Positions 48,322 through 59,500 of a stretch of DNA of 64,000 nucleotides are shown one piece after another. The notes under the pieces were generated by a model. The model did not search any database. It had not been told where the DNA came from and worked only from the letters and a program-made list of their open reading frames with translations. Source of the stretch: Alopecurus myosuroides. Its lineage: Eukaryota > Streptophyta > Magnoliopsida > Poales > Poaceae. The stretch is from contig CM054060.1 of NCBI GenBank assembly GCA_028641055.1, forward strand, positions 309,552,949 through 309,616,948, given 5' to 3'. A program made the translations under genes and the position numbers. Within the stretch, counting starts at the first letter, position 1. Each line of letters begins with the position of its first letter.

Positions 48322-48704
48322 GTTGGTCTTCAAAGAAGCAACATTGCATATCTCTCTCCACCGCCGAAGCCGAGTATGTAGCCGCCGCAAGTGCTTGCAC
48401 TCAATTGCTATGGATGAGGCAAACTCTCAAGGAATATTGTGTTCATAAGGATAAGGTGCCTCTCTTGTGTGACAATGAAAGTGCCATCAAGATCGCCTAC
48501 AACCCCGTGCAACATACAAGAACGAAGTATATTGAGATTCGCCATCATTTCATCCGAGACCATGTGGAAAGAGGGGATATTTCTCTATCTTATGTGCCAA
48601 CCAAGGACAATCTTGCGGATATTTTCACGAAGCCACTCGACGATGCAAGATTCTTGTTCTTGAGGAATGAACTAAATGTCATTGATTCTAGGAGTTTGAC
48701 TTGA
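48315..48704 (+). pseudogene. Copia RNase H, C-terminal part
   Basis: Frame-shifted continuation: 'SWSSKKQHCISLSTAEAEYV', 'LLCDNESAIKIAYN', 'KYIEIRHHFIRDHV' and 'KDNLADIFTKPL', the usual end of Copia pol. Confidence 0.85.
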
Positions 48705-49170
48705 GGATCTTGCACACACCCCTATAGATGAAACGTGTTTGAGCTTAGGTGTAGGCATGGACATAGGGGGAGTGTTATCCTAACACATTGGGTTCTCCCT
48801 CCCCCATTATGCCCGTAGCAAAATATTCATTGTTATCTCTCTTTTTCTAATGTTGAATTGTGAGCTTCAATGTCTAGAGTTGGCCATGTACCGAAGATAT
48901 ATCTTCGTGGTGACATACCATGATCTCTTACATGGTGGCTTAGGCCACCAACCTCTTCTTTGAAGAGTTGGTTCTTAATTGAGTGTTTTTGGCATTTCCG
49001 GATGATATACTCAAAATAAATGTTGTTCGAATGATTTCTAGTTTTTCGTGAGTATAAGATTCCCTCCCTGCTGTTATTTTATCTTTCCCTGCCAAAAACC
49101 TATATTTTAAACAAGTTTTATTGCCTCTTGCTTGTCATGTCCTTTTTGGGGGGGTTTTCTGGCGTGGGGT

Positions 49171-49690
49171 CCGGAGACTCCGGTCTGCCACACCGGAATC
49201 TCCGGCCAGTCCGGAGACTACGGTGTTAAGACCGGAGACTCCGGTGTGGGGGTCGCAGTATAAAAGCTGGGGGTTGAGGGAAGTTAGGGTTTTCATCCCC
49301 ACTTCCCCCACGCCCCCAATACGCTGCTGTGCCGCCACCGTCGCCCAGGGCTCCTCCTCGGCCGGTTCCCACCGCCGGAAACCTCCTCCCTCGCCTCCCC
49401 TCACCTCTCCTACCCGTGGGAGGCTCCATGGCATGCCAGGGTGACAAGGGTACATCTCTCCTCTCCCCATTTGTTTGTTTTTGCATCTAGATCTAAGGTC
49501 TAGGTATTTTTTTTGTTGGAGAGATGGTACTTGTTGTTGGTAGCATCACCCTAGCATGTTGTTCCCTTGTAGAAACTGATAGAAACACTCTAAGAAATAG
49601 TTGTGTCAGATTCATATCCCTGCTTGACGCCCAGTCCGGAGACTCCGGTGTCAGTCCGGAGACTCCGGTCTGCCAGACCGGAGACTCCGG
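49171..49690 (+). promoter_or_regulatory. Second palindrome array, around the internal promoter
   Basis: CCGGAGACTCCGG occurs perfectly at 49171, 49232, 49636, 49656 and 49678, with near copies at 49193 and 49211. It is the LTR motif with the other central base (A in place of T), i.e. the same palindrome read on the other strand. The copies flank TATAAAA at 49259 and the first intron of the 3' ORF. Confidence 0.8.
49259..49265 (+). promoter_or_regulatory. Internal TATA box for the 3' ORF
   Basis: TATAAAA 15 bp behind the palindrome at 49232-49244. It is followed by a C-rich, leader-like stretch and an ATG at 49428. Confidence 0.55.
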
Positions 49691-51412
49691 TGTGAATCTC
49701 CCAGAACTAATTTCGGTTGCTTATGTTTAGTTTCTGCACTATTTTTTGGACATGTATGCCCATTTCTTTTCTCTCTGCTGTTGTGTTTTGGCTTTGTGTG
49801 TGCTTTCAGGGAAAAGGACAAAGTCATCAACCTCCAACCCCAACAAGAGTTCCTACCGTACTCACGCCGGCAACTATCATGTCACTGATGAAGCCACGGG
49901 TAGAGTTGGTCAGAGGAACACCTTTGAAACTGAGCAGCGTCAGAAAGAGAGGCATGAGGCAAGGCTGAGGAGTGAACTGGCGAAGAAGTCCAAGTATGAC
50001 AGGATCACCACTGTGGTTTCTATGAGCAAGAAGGAGTACAGGATTATGCGGGCTCGACATTTCTTCACCATGGCCCGCACTGCTGAAACTTCTCATTATT
50101 GGAGGAGGGAGTCTGAGTTGATTATGAGTGAGATCTACTCCCAGTTCAAGCAGCCTGTCTGTCCCCAGAAAGTTCTCGACTTAGAGGCCCTGAGTACTTT
50201 GAGGAGGCTGTCTGGATCACGAAGAAACTTGGTCTTGAGCATCTTGTTGGCATTCAGCAGAACTACAACATCTCAGCCATTCAGCGGTTCTTTGCCACTG
50301 TCACTTTTGGTGAAGAAGATGATGTTACTTTGAAGTGGATGACTGGGTCTGTTGAGTGTGAGTCCTCTATGAGACGTTTTGCCGAGCTTCTTGGTTACCC
50401 ATGGGGAGAAGGAAATGGTCTCCGTATGCATGTTCACGGAGTGGCCTATGACAAGAAGCGCATGGCTCCTATGTATGAGAAGCTATCTAGCACCGGCACC
50501 GCTAAGGATCTCAAGAGGGTTTACAACATCTGTCTTCGCCTCTTCCGCAACAACATTTCTCCCAAGGCCGGGAATGTGGATGCTATTCGTGGTGGTCTAG
50601 TGAACCTTCTCTACCAGGCCTTCCGGTGTCACCTAGCTGGTCCTGATGGAGAGGGTTTCGAGATTGATGTCATGCACTTCATCAAAGAGGAGATCAACTC
50701 ATCTATGATTGTGATCAAGAAAGTGCTTGTGTATGCCCCTTATGTTATGAAGCTCATCCTTGATCAGTTCCCTGGCTTGGTGGCAGAGACTGAGCACTCA
50801 GTGGGTTCTCTCCAGATTCTGTCCTCTCACCTTCCTGACGCTCACACCCCCATGGGTGAAGCTGAGGCTCCTCCTAGGTCCAGGAGGAAGAATGTTGATC
50901 CTCCCTCTTGCCGTTCTAGCAAGGAGGAGACACAGGATGAGATGAAGAAGCTATCTTGGTTCCAGCACAACATTTTGTGCATGACAGTTGTAGTGCATAA
51001 GGAGAACCATGTGGCCTACAAGGAGAAGCGTGAGCTGAAGAAGATGTTCTCCAAGTTGCATGACCACGCTGGGCTTGGATCTACTCCTCCTATGGGTACC
51101 CCTCCCACTACTCCTCCCACTCCTCCCACCGCATCAGTGACTATGTCTTATGAGGAGTGGAACACTGATCAGTTCCCTTGGGGTGACTTTGAGGATGTCA
51201 CCTCAGCTCCTTCCTCTTCGACCCACCGTGGCATGGCCCATATGACCGAGGAAGAGGACAATGTTGAGGAACAACCTGAGGATGATGAGGAGCTTGAGTT
51301 CTTCAACACTGGTTCTGATGCTGAGGAAGACGAGGAAGATGAAGATGATGATGATGATGAGGCAACAGACCCGGTGGATGATGAAGACGATGACTATGAG
51401 AAGGATGACTGA
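49428..51412 (+). pseudogene. Spliced extra 3' ORF of the SIRE-type element
   Basis: Exon 1 49428-49449 starts with Met at 49428 and encodes 'MACQGDK'. A GT donor at 49450 and a TTTCAG acceptor at 49804-49809 join it in frame to a long exon. The product of about 540 residues has a basic Ser-rich N-terminus ('GKRTKSSTSNPNKSSYRTH'), a helical middle ('RHEARLRSELAKKSKYDR', later 'FIKEEINSSMIVIKKVLVY'), a Pro/Thr-rich linker and a very acidic C-terminus (51240-51409). One frameshift near 50190 breaks the frame between 'VLDLEAL' and 'EYFEEA'. I see no signal peptide or transmembrane helix in the spliced product, so the 'env-like' label often given to SIRE 3' ORFs is not supported here. Function unknown. 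Confidence 0.6.
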
Positions 51413-51851
51413 GTCCCTGGGTTGCGTAGTGCTCTTTGCCCTTTTTGGTGTCTCGATGCCAAAGGGGGACAAGTAGCTTGTCTTCTCCGGGCTTTGCATG
51501 GGTTGATTTGCTTTAATTTGCTTCGGAACACAAGTCTTTGAACTTGATTTGCCTTTTATGGCTTGTGTTCTCGTTATCTTAGTTGCTTTGGTTTTCTAGT
51601 AAACAATGGATATTATGTGTGTGATGAGACTACGTGGTGAAGCTATCTTTCATATTATTACCTATTATTTCTTTATCTATTGTCTCTATGCATGTATGTA
51701 TTATTGTTCACTAGTGGTTGATCTAGAGGGCTTTGTTCGTAAAATATAGGGGGAGCTCACATTGTGAGTGCTCTATCTTTTTCAAACATAGCCTAGCTGT
51801 GATTTTATTGCAAATATGTGTGTTGTCATCAAACACCAAAAAGGGGGAGAT
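51413..51851 (+). other. 3' region and polypurine tract of the SIRE-type element
   Basis: Non-coding. AAAAAGGGGGAGA just before the right LTR (about 51838-51850) is the polypurine tract; a similar 'CAAAGGGGGACAAG' occurs at 51462. Confidence 0.8.
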
Positions 51852-52198
51852 TGAAAGTGCAAACGCGCTTAAATCATCTTGTTTTGGTGTTTGTTAACAA
51901 CACATGTATCCTTAAGTGTGTTGTTGCATTTCAGGGCGTAAACAACATATTTGATGTGGTGGTGTGGTGTTGCAAAAAGGAGCAAAGCACCTGGATTCCT
52001 TCTAGCTGGAGTTTTCTCTAGGCCGGAGTCTCCGGTCTCCCAGAACGGAGTCTCTGATGTGAATAATTTCACCAGGGCATTTATCTGGATTTCTGGTGTT
52101 GCCTTCGGTACCAAAACCGGAGAATTACAGAAGACTGTCCGGAATCTCAGGTGTGGATGTTTCCATTGAAGAATTTGCCTAAGGACTAAGTGGTGTCG
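51852..52198 (+). repeat. 3' LTR of the SIRE-type element, first 347 bp
   Basis: Matches 41218 onward but with many differences; only one palindrome copy (52023-52035) is perfect. It is interrupted at 52198; the rest must lie beyond the window. Confidence 0.9.
52194..52198. repeat. Target-site duplication TGTCG, left copy
   Basis: Five bases before the Tekay LTR, inside Copia LTR sequence. The right copy would be beyond 64000, so this is inferred. Confidence 0.6.
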
Positions 52199-53030
52199 TG
52201 TCGCACCCGGACTTCTAGAGGATACTCACCGTACGAACTGAACAGTATTTTGGTTGGATTACGGGGCTTAACGGCTCCCTCGTCCCCTTACGGGTAGGCC
52301 AGCACTTATGTGCGACAACCAACCGTTACCGTTCACCGTCGATGTAAACTATCCTGTAGAAATCAGGATACTGCCATTGACGTACTTCATACCATACACA
52401 CATGGTACGTCAACGGTTTTGAACAAAAGGATAACACAACATGCCTCTAAGACACAAAAGATGGAAATAAAGTTGCAAATGGCCTTCACTAAGGCAGAAA
52501 TAGCAAATACAGTCATCCAGAGGACACATGTCCCAACATAGCATTCATTACATCAGCGGAAGCAATCAAAGGTGTCTGGGTACAGACAAATCCAACAGGC
52601 TTAAGAAGCCGGAGAAAATAAAGAAGACGAAGCCCATCCACGTAGGTCCTGGATCCAGCCCTGGTCCAGCTAGCTACTCGTCTGCAGTCTCGTCAAACTC
52701 CACGAAGTAGCCATCCTGGTGGTCATCGTAGCCGTAGTCGTAGTCTGCGTAAACCACATCCCCAAAGGGGTCAGTACAACAACGTACTGGCAAGCAAGAC
52801 TCACAGTTCACCAAAGTGTAGCCCGTCAACACCAAGCACAGATGCCTTGGAATCAACGGAAGAAAAGGGTATGAAAGATGCTGCAACTGGCTGCACTAAC
52901 CATCTACAGAACATACTACAACTTTCGGTGTATCAGAAAGAGATAAGATAGTGTATCGTAACCAACTATAGCTAACCACCAAACAAACCCATCCTGGATC
53001 TCGCCCCTTATCCAAAGAAGAAATCCGAGG

Positions 53031-53667
53031 ATAACTCACACAGTTGGATTAATGATGGATCAAGTTGTTGTGTCAATAAGCCTATTACTAGTCAAGTTAT
53101 CATTAGTTAGGTGTAAGTTGTTCTGAGTACTTGTTAGCCAGTACTTTCACCAAGTCAACCATAACCGCGGAAAACACGGCTTCTCGAGAAGATTTATCCC
53201 TGCAGGGGTGCACCAATTTGGCCGTACACGTAAGAATATCCCGCCATATGGGAAGGCCTTTCCCACCAAGCGGGGCACTCAACACAATTCAACCTTTCCT
53301 CGCATCAAGCCCAAAGCACCACGTGCTGTGCGTGCGCGGCTAATCGAGCCCCCCGAAGAAAAGGAGGACCCTCATAGCACTGGAAGACCACGCCGCCCTA
53401 AATGCCGACTACAAAAGTTCCACCCTGGCCTCGGGTTCGTACCTGCATATGCGTGCATCAAATGGAAAGCCCGAACTAAGTGTGGTGATTTGGACGAGAT
53501 GCGGATCGAGTCAAATTGAGGGGGGCGCCCATACACGCTTCCCACATGCGGATAGTGCGCTCATCATGGATCAGTAGACAAGACCCTTTTCCTATTAGGG
53601 TCGACACTAGCAGGCCTCAAAACCACGCTGGGCCTCCTGCCGGTGCCTTATCAGCAATTTATTATTA
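53031..53667 (-). repeat. Conserved LTR block shared with the gene-less element, copy 2
   Basis: Corresponds to 31771-32405 and 36553-37190; a further copy in the right LTR at 63191-63827. Palindromes at 53180-53191 and 53198-53207 are unchanged in all four copies. Confidence 0.85.
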
Positions 53668-55056
53668 CCTCAAATTAACAGGTGTTGCTTATCATCGAGC
53701 CTAGAATATAACAGAATATAATAACAGAAAGCAAATGATAACAGACTCGAGCAAAACAACCCTAAGCATGCTAGTAATACACGGGCCCAAGCAACGGGGT
53801 TTTAGGACTGGAGGTGATGGCAATATCAGGGTTCAGGGTATCATGTGATAGGTTCGTAACAGAAACAACTACCACTATGGCTAGCAGAAAAGAATCAACG
53901 GAGAGTATCGGTAACCAATGTTGAAAGGAACACGATGGTTCATGTGAGTGATAACTTGCCTGCAAACCCAGTAGCCGGGTACTGAGCTAGATCCTCAGAA
54001 GGGGTGTCGTAAAGGTCGTCGGTATCAACGTCGTCGTCTATCCGAGAAGAAGCAAACAAACAAGGCAGAAATATAAACAATCATTGTCATGGCATAGTGC
54101 ACAATCAAATATGATGCATGACAAGTTAATAGATGCATCAAAATAAACTAATTGATATGATAACACAATTTAAATGGACACATATGCAATTTTGAGTTGC
54201 ATATGAAAAGCCCATGGATTTTGGTTAGATTATTTGTTTTCCAACTAAACAACAGGTGCTGGTGGTTTAGTATGATGCATGCAAAAGGAAAACAGCAAAA
54301 TAACAACATTAGAATCAAACTAAAATAGGGTGTAGCAATTCAGAATTTTATTATTAACTTAGGGAATTTTGGGTGCCTTAAAGGTGACAAACAAGTATTT
54401 GTTGTTTTCAACCATTTAAAATGTTCAAAACAAATAACAAAGTTGATATTTGAAAAGGTTATCAAATTTTAGTTGGATTACATGTTTCACATTTTGAAAT
54501 TGGACTTAGGATTATTTAATTATGAATTAAACAATATTGAACAATTTTTAATTGCATTAAACAAGATTTAAATGGTTTAGGCAATTTTAATTGTTCAAAA
54601 CAGAAAACAAAAATTATATTTGAATAGGTTATTTAAAATGGTATGGAAAACATATTTTATTTGCATTTATTGGATTAATAAATAATTAGTTATGGATTTT
54701 AGAAATTAGCATTTGAAATATTTAAGTTTGAATTTTAAATACATTTGAAGTTTCCAAAACAGTACACAAATTGGATATTTGGAAAGTTTAGGAAATTTGG
54801 ATCTGAAAACATATAAAGTTTTTATTTATTGGGTTTACAGAACAAAAGATATTAAATTTTGAAGTTTTATATTCAAATCTGTTATTTAAATGGATTTGGA
54901 ATAAACAGAATTTCGCACAGAAACGTTTGTTACTCAGCTGCCCTCTACCCTAGCCACTGTCCAGTGGACCCCCTAGCCAGCGTGGCGCGTGCGCGCACGC
55001 GTGGCAGAGGAAGACAATGACCTGTGGGCCTGCGCGCGGTGGAAGCAAAATGGAAC

Positions 55057-55131
55057 AAAAAAATTGGGGCTTGCGGGGCTCGAACCCGCGCCCTCGCCCG
55101 CGCGCAATAGGTTCAGAACCACTGCGCTAAC
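55057..55131 (-). tRNA. tRNA-like (Pol III type) sequence inside the LTR
   Basis: Minus strand: A-box-like TAGCGCAGTGG (55129-55119), then a perfect B box GGTTCGAGCCC (55086-55076), then 'CGCAAGCCCC' and a run of seven T (55063-55057). The order and spacing are those of a tRNA gene or tRNA-derived SINE head. The cloverleaf is not complete by eye, so this is a tRNA relic or SINE piece captured by the LTR, not a working tRNA gene. Confidence 0.45.
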
Positions 55132-56549
55132 TGAATCTGTTTGACAGTATACGCGACGGATACAGGTTAACGTTCAGTTCTGAGTTAACTGAAACTCTGA
55201 CGAACAAAACCTTGCTCGTTCGTCAGAACAGATGTTCGCCGGAGGGAAACGAAGACGGTGGCCGTGAGCGATGCAATTGGGTGCGTGGACGTTGCAGAAC
55301 ATGCGCGGATGCGAGAGGAGGGAGAGGTGGAATGGAACGGTGCTCACCACCGGTTGTAGGAGGAGGCAGCGGCGCGACGATGAGCTGCTGACGGAGGATG
55401 ACGACGGCGGCCGCGGAGAAGACGTGGACGGCGGCGCGGGTGTGGACGATCTCCCGTCGAGCTCCCGTGTCCAAATCGTAGAGGGAGCAGAGGGCTTTTG
55501 GTTCCCGTGATCAGCGAGTGGAGAGGGTGGCTAAGGAGGTAGCGCCATCGGGATTTTCAGAGCTCCTGCCGCCGGTGGGTGGAGCAGAGGAGGAATCTCG
55601 TCGGGGAAGAGAGCAAACGACGGCGGCGGGGAGGGGATAGGACCTAGGGGCTAGGGTTTAGGTGCGGGAGCCCTAGGGCATGTTTTATAGAGCTCCACGA
55701 GCTCGGATCGCCGTCGGTGTCGCCGTACGGCCGCCGTGGCACCGCTCGGATGGCGCCGTACAGGAGACAGAAGCAGCGCACGCTTCTCGAAGCGTTAAGT
55801 TGCGCTAGGGTGGGCTGGGCCTGGCGCGCGCGGTAGATAGGTGGGTTGGGTTCGTTATCTGCTGCGCGCGCGCAAGGTTTTTTTTTTTTTTTTTGCTCTC
55901 TGTTTTTTTTGTAGCTTTTGCTTTTGGAAGAAAAACTTAGGTTTTAGTTTAGGGAAAAATCTGAAAAAATTCAGATAGACTCCTTAGGCCAAATGCAACC
56001 ATTTGGCAACTTTTATTTTCAAAAATTTAAACATTTGATTGCTTTTTGAAATTTGAACCAAATTTGAGTGAAATGGTTAATATTAATAAACATTAATAAA
56101 ATCAAAATTGAACATAGGGTAACCCCTAGGTAAAAAAAAAGGCAAATTGAGTTGATTTGTTTTGGGTAACAACATAAATTCAAATTGGTTCTGTTTGTGT
56201 GCTTGGATTTGAATTTTAAATTGTGTTTGGAAAATAAATAATTGATTTAAAATGATCATTTTCACAAGTGATCACTAAGGAAAACATGGAACCAAAATGG
56301 TTGTTATTATTTGTGAATTTTATTCAAAAAGTTGTAACAGAGCAAGTATGAAACTATTGTTTGAAAAAGGTTTGAATTTGAGTTGTGAAAACAGTGGAAA
56401 ACAATTGCAATAAATAAGAAACAAATGCAAACAACATGGAATCAATATGATGACATGATGCAAAACTTTAATAAACATGCAACAAACATTCTAAGTGGAT
56501 GATTTTCATACTTGGGATGTTACAAAACGCCCCCCCTTGAAGGAATCGC

Positions 56550-59500
56550 GCCCCGAGATTCCTACTGAGAAAGGAAAAGGTCCGGATACTTCTTGCGAAG
56601 ATCCTCTTCGGTCTCCCACGTTGCCTCTTTATCGGAATGATGCGATCATTGCACTTTCAAGAACTTGGTGCTCTTGTTGCGAGTCTTACGCTCGGTCTCA
56701 TCGAGAATACGAACAGGGTGCTCCTCATAAGAGAGATCATCTTGCAGTTCGATAGAATCATGATCAACTGCACGATCTGGATCTTTGAAACACTTCTTGA
56801 GTTGTGACACGTGGAACACATCGTGCACCTTGGATAGCTTTTCTGGAAGTTCAAGACGATAAGCATTTTCTGCACGCCTTGAGAGAATGTTGAAAGGACC
56901 AATGTATCTTGGTGCCAGCTTTCCTTTCACACCAAAACGATGAGTGCCTCTGAGGGGAGTTACACGGAGATATGCCTTGTCACCAGGTGCATAGATCATA
57001 TCCCTGTGCTTGCTATCATAATAGCTCTTCTGACGAGACTGAGCAATCCTGAGATTGTCACGAATGATACGAACTTTCTCCTCGGGTTCCTTAACAATGT
57101 CAGGGCCTAAAAGTGAACGTTCACCAGCTCCAGACCAATTTATTGGACTCCTGCATCTGCGACCATACAGTGCCTCAAATGGTGCCATGCCTAGGCTTGC
57201 CTGGTAGCTGTTGTTGTAGGAGAATTCAGCATATGGAAGGCAATCCTCCCATTTCATGCCAAAGGAGATACCACATGCTCTGAGCATATCCTCGAGAATC
57301 TGATTGACTCTTTCGACTTGCCCCTGAGACTGAGGGTGATAAGCTGTGCTGAACAGAAGTTTAGTGCCCAATGCTTCTTGAAAGCTCTTCCAGAAATGAG
57401 AACTGAAGATACTTCCATGGTCTGAGCTTATTTCCAATGGAACACCATGAAGGGGAACAATCTTTGCTGTATAGAGCTCTGCTAACTGGCTAGCTGAGAT
57501 AGTTTCCTTGACAGCGAAGAAATGAGCTACTTTAGTGAGACGATCAATAACAACGAAGATTGCATCGTTGCCCTTCTTGGACTTTGGAAACCCAGTAACG
57601 AAGTCCATTTCAATCATGTCCCACTTCCACTCAGGAATTTTCAGAGGTTGGAGTAGACCTGCTGTTTTCTGATGGACTGCCTTAACACGTTGACAAACGT
57701 CGCATTCAGAAACGTATTGAGAAATTTCACGTTTCATGCCAGGCCACCAATACAGAGTCTTAAGATCCTGGTACATCTTTGTACTTCCAGGGTGAATGGA
57801 GAGAGGAGTTTCATGAGCCTCCTTGAGAATGATATCTTTTAGACTTTGAACTTGAGGAACTGCAATGCGTCCTTCAAAGAACACAGTTCCTTTATCATCA
57901 ACTGAGAAGGACTTGAATTTCTCCTTGCCTTCCTTGATGTGCTCAACCATCTTCTTGATTTCAATATCACGAAGTTGTTCAGAACGAATCTTGTCCTCGA
58001 GAGTTGGACTGGCTGTCAAGCTAGCAAGGTAGCCTTGAGGAACAAGACCAAGGTTCAGCTTCTGGAATTCCTCATGAAGTGGAGGTTGGCTTTCCATGAT
58101 CATGAGATTATTGCAATAGGACTTGCGACTGAGAGCATCGGCCATAACATTAGCCTTGCCTGGAGTGTAAGAAATGGTGAGATCAAAGTCCTTAATCTTT
58201 TCAATCCATCTCCTTTGCCTGAGGTTCAGATCTGGCTGAGTGAAGATGTATTTCAGACTCTTATGATCGGAAAAGATTTCAGTTTTGTTACCCAACAAGT
58301 ATTGTCTCCATTTCTTGAGGGCAAACACAACTGCTGCAAGTTCAAGATCATGTGTGGGATAGTTTTGCTCATGTGGGTTCAACTGACGTGAAGCATAAGC
58401 CACAACTTGGCGTTCTTGCATAAGAACTGCTCCTAGTCCTTGGAGAGATGCATCACAGAATATCTGGAAAGGTTTGGTAGTATCTGGGCCAACCAGAACT
58501 GGGGTAGAAGTGAGTTTAGTCTTCAGGAGATTGAAACTCTCATCACACTGTGGAGTCCAAACGAATTTCTTGTCCTTCTTTGTGAGATCAGTGAGAGGTT
58601 TGGCAATCTTGGAAAAGTTTTGGACGAAACGACGGCAATAGCTAGCCAAGCCAAGAAAACTCCTGACTTGCTTCACTGTCTTAGGGGGTTTCCAATCAAC
58701 AATTGCCTTAACCTTTTCCGGGTCAATGGCTATGCCTTTGGCAGAGATGATATGACCAAGATATGCAACTTCTGGAATCCAGAACTCACATTTGGAGAAC
58801 TTGGCATACAGACGATGCTCGCGAAGTTTCATGAGAGTGAGACGAAGGTGTTCTCCATGCTCTTCCTCGGATTTTGAGTAGACTAGAATATCATCAAGAT
58901 ATACCACAACGAACTTGTCGAGGTATTCATGGAACACAGAATTCATGAGTCTTGAGAAGGTTGCCGGTGCATTGGTGAGACCAAAGGACATGACGGTGTA
59001 TTCATATAGACCGTAACGAGTGGTGAAAGCTATTTTTGGAATATCTTCCTTCCTGATCTTTATCTGATGGTACCCCATCCTCAAGTCCAACTTTGAGAAT
59101 ATTGAGGCTCCAGCAAGTTGATCAAAAAGATCATCGATACGAGGAATTGGATATTTGTTCTTGATGGTTTTCTCGTTGAGAGGACGATAGTCAACCACGA
59201 GTCTTTTTGTTTGATCCTTCTTGGCAACAAACAGAGTTGGGCAACCCCAAGCGGAGGAACTAGGCTGAATGTAACCTTTCTCCATGTACATATCGATTTG
59301 CTCCTTCAACAATTTCAGTTCAGGAGGAGCTATCTTGTATGGATGCTTAGAGATTGGAGCAGTACCTGGTTCTAGCTCGATCACGAACTCAACTGCTCTG
59401 TCCGGAGGCATCCCTGGCAATTCTTCTGGAAAGACGTCAGGGAATTCACAAACCACCGGAACATTTTCAAGCAGAGGTAGAGGTTTAGCATCCAGGGTGT

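Larger units (their letters stand above)
41218..52198 (+). mobile_element. SIRE/Maximus-type Ty1/Copia retrotransposon, decayed
   Basis: Left LTR 41218-42653 (TGAAAGT...ACTTTCA), tRNA-Met PBS at 42656, gag, protease, integrase, RT, RNase H in Copia order, then a long extra 3' ORF, a polypurine tract and the first 347 bp of the right LTR (51852-52198), where a Tekay element is inserted. The large gag with coiled-coil segment and the extra ORF after pol are known features of the SIRE/Maximus lineage. gag has three in-frame stops, pol has several stops and frameshifts. The two LTR parts differ at many sites, so this insertion is older than the Tekay element within it. Confidence 0.88.
52199..56524 (-). 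repeat. 3' LTR of the Tekay-type element
   Basis: 4326 bp, TGTCGCACCC at the left and GATGTTACA at the right. Next to it, the minus strand reads CAAGGGGGGGCGTTT (about 56525-56539), a polypurine-like signal. GC-rich promoter or leader sequence lies at 54950-55870; 53670-54900 is AT-rich without features. Confidence 0.9.

Noticed and set aside
55057..55131. Functional tRNA gene
   Set aside because: A and B boxes and a T run are present, but a full cloverleaf and a clear acceptor stem are not apparent; kept only as tRNA-like.
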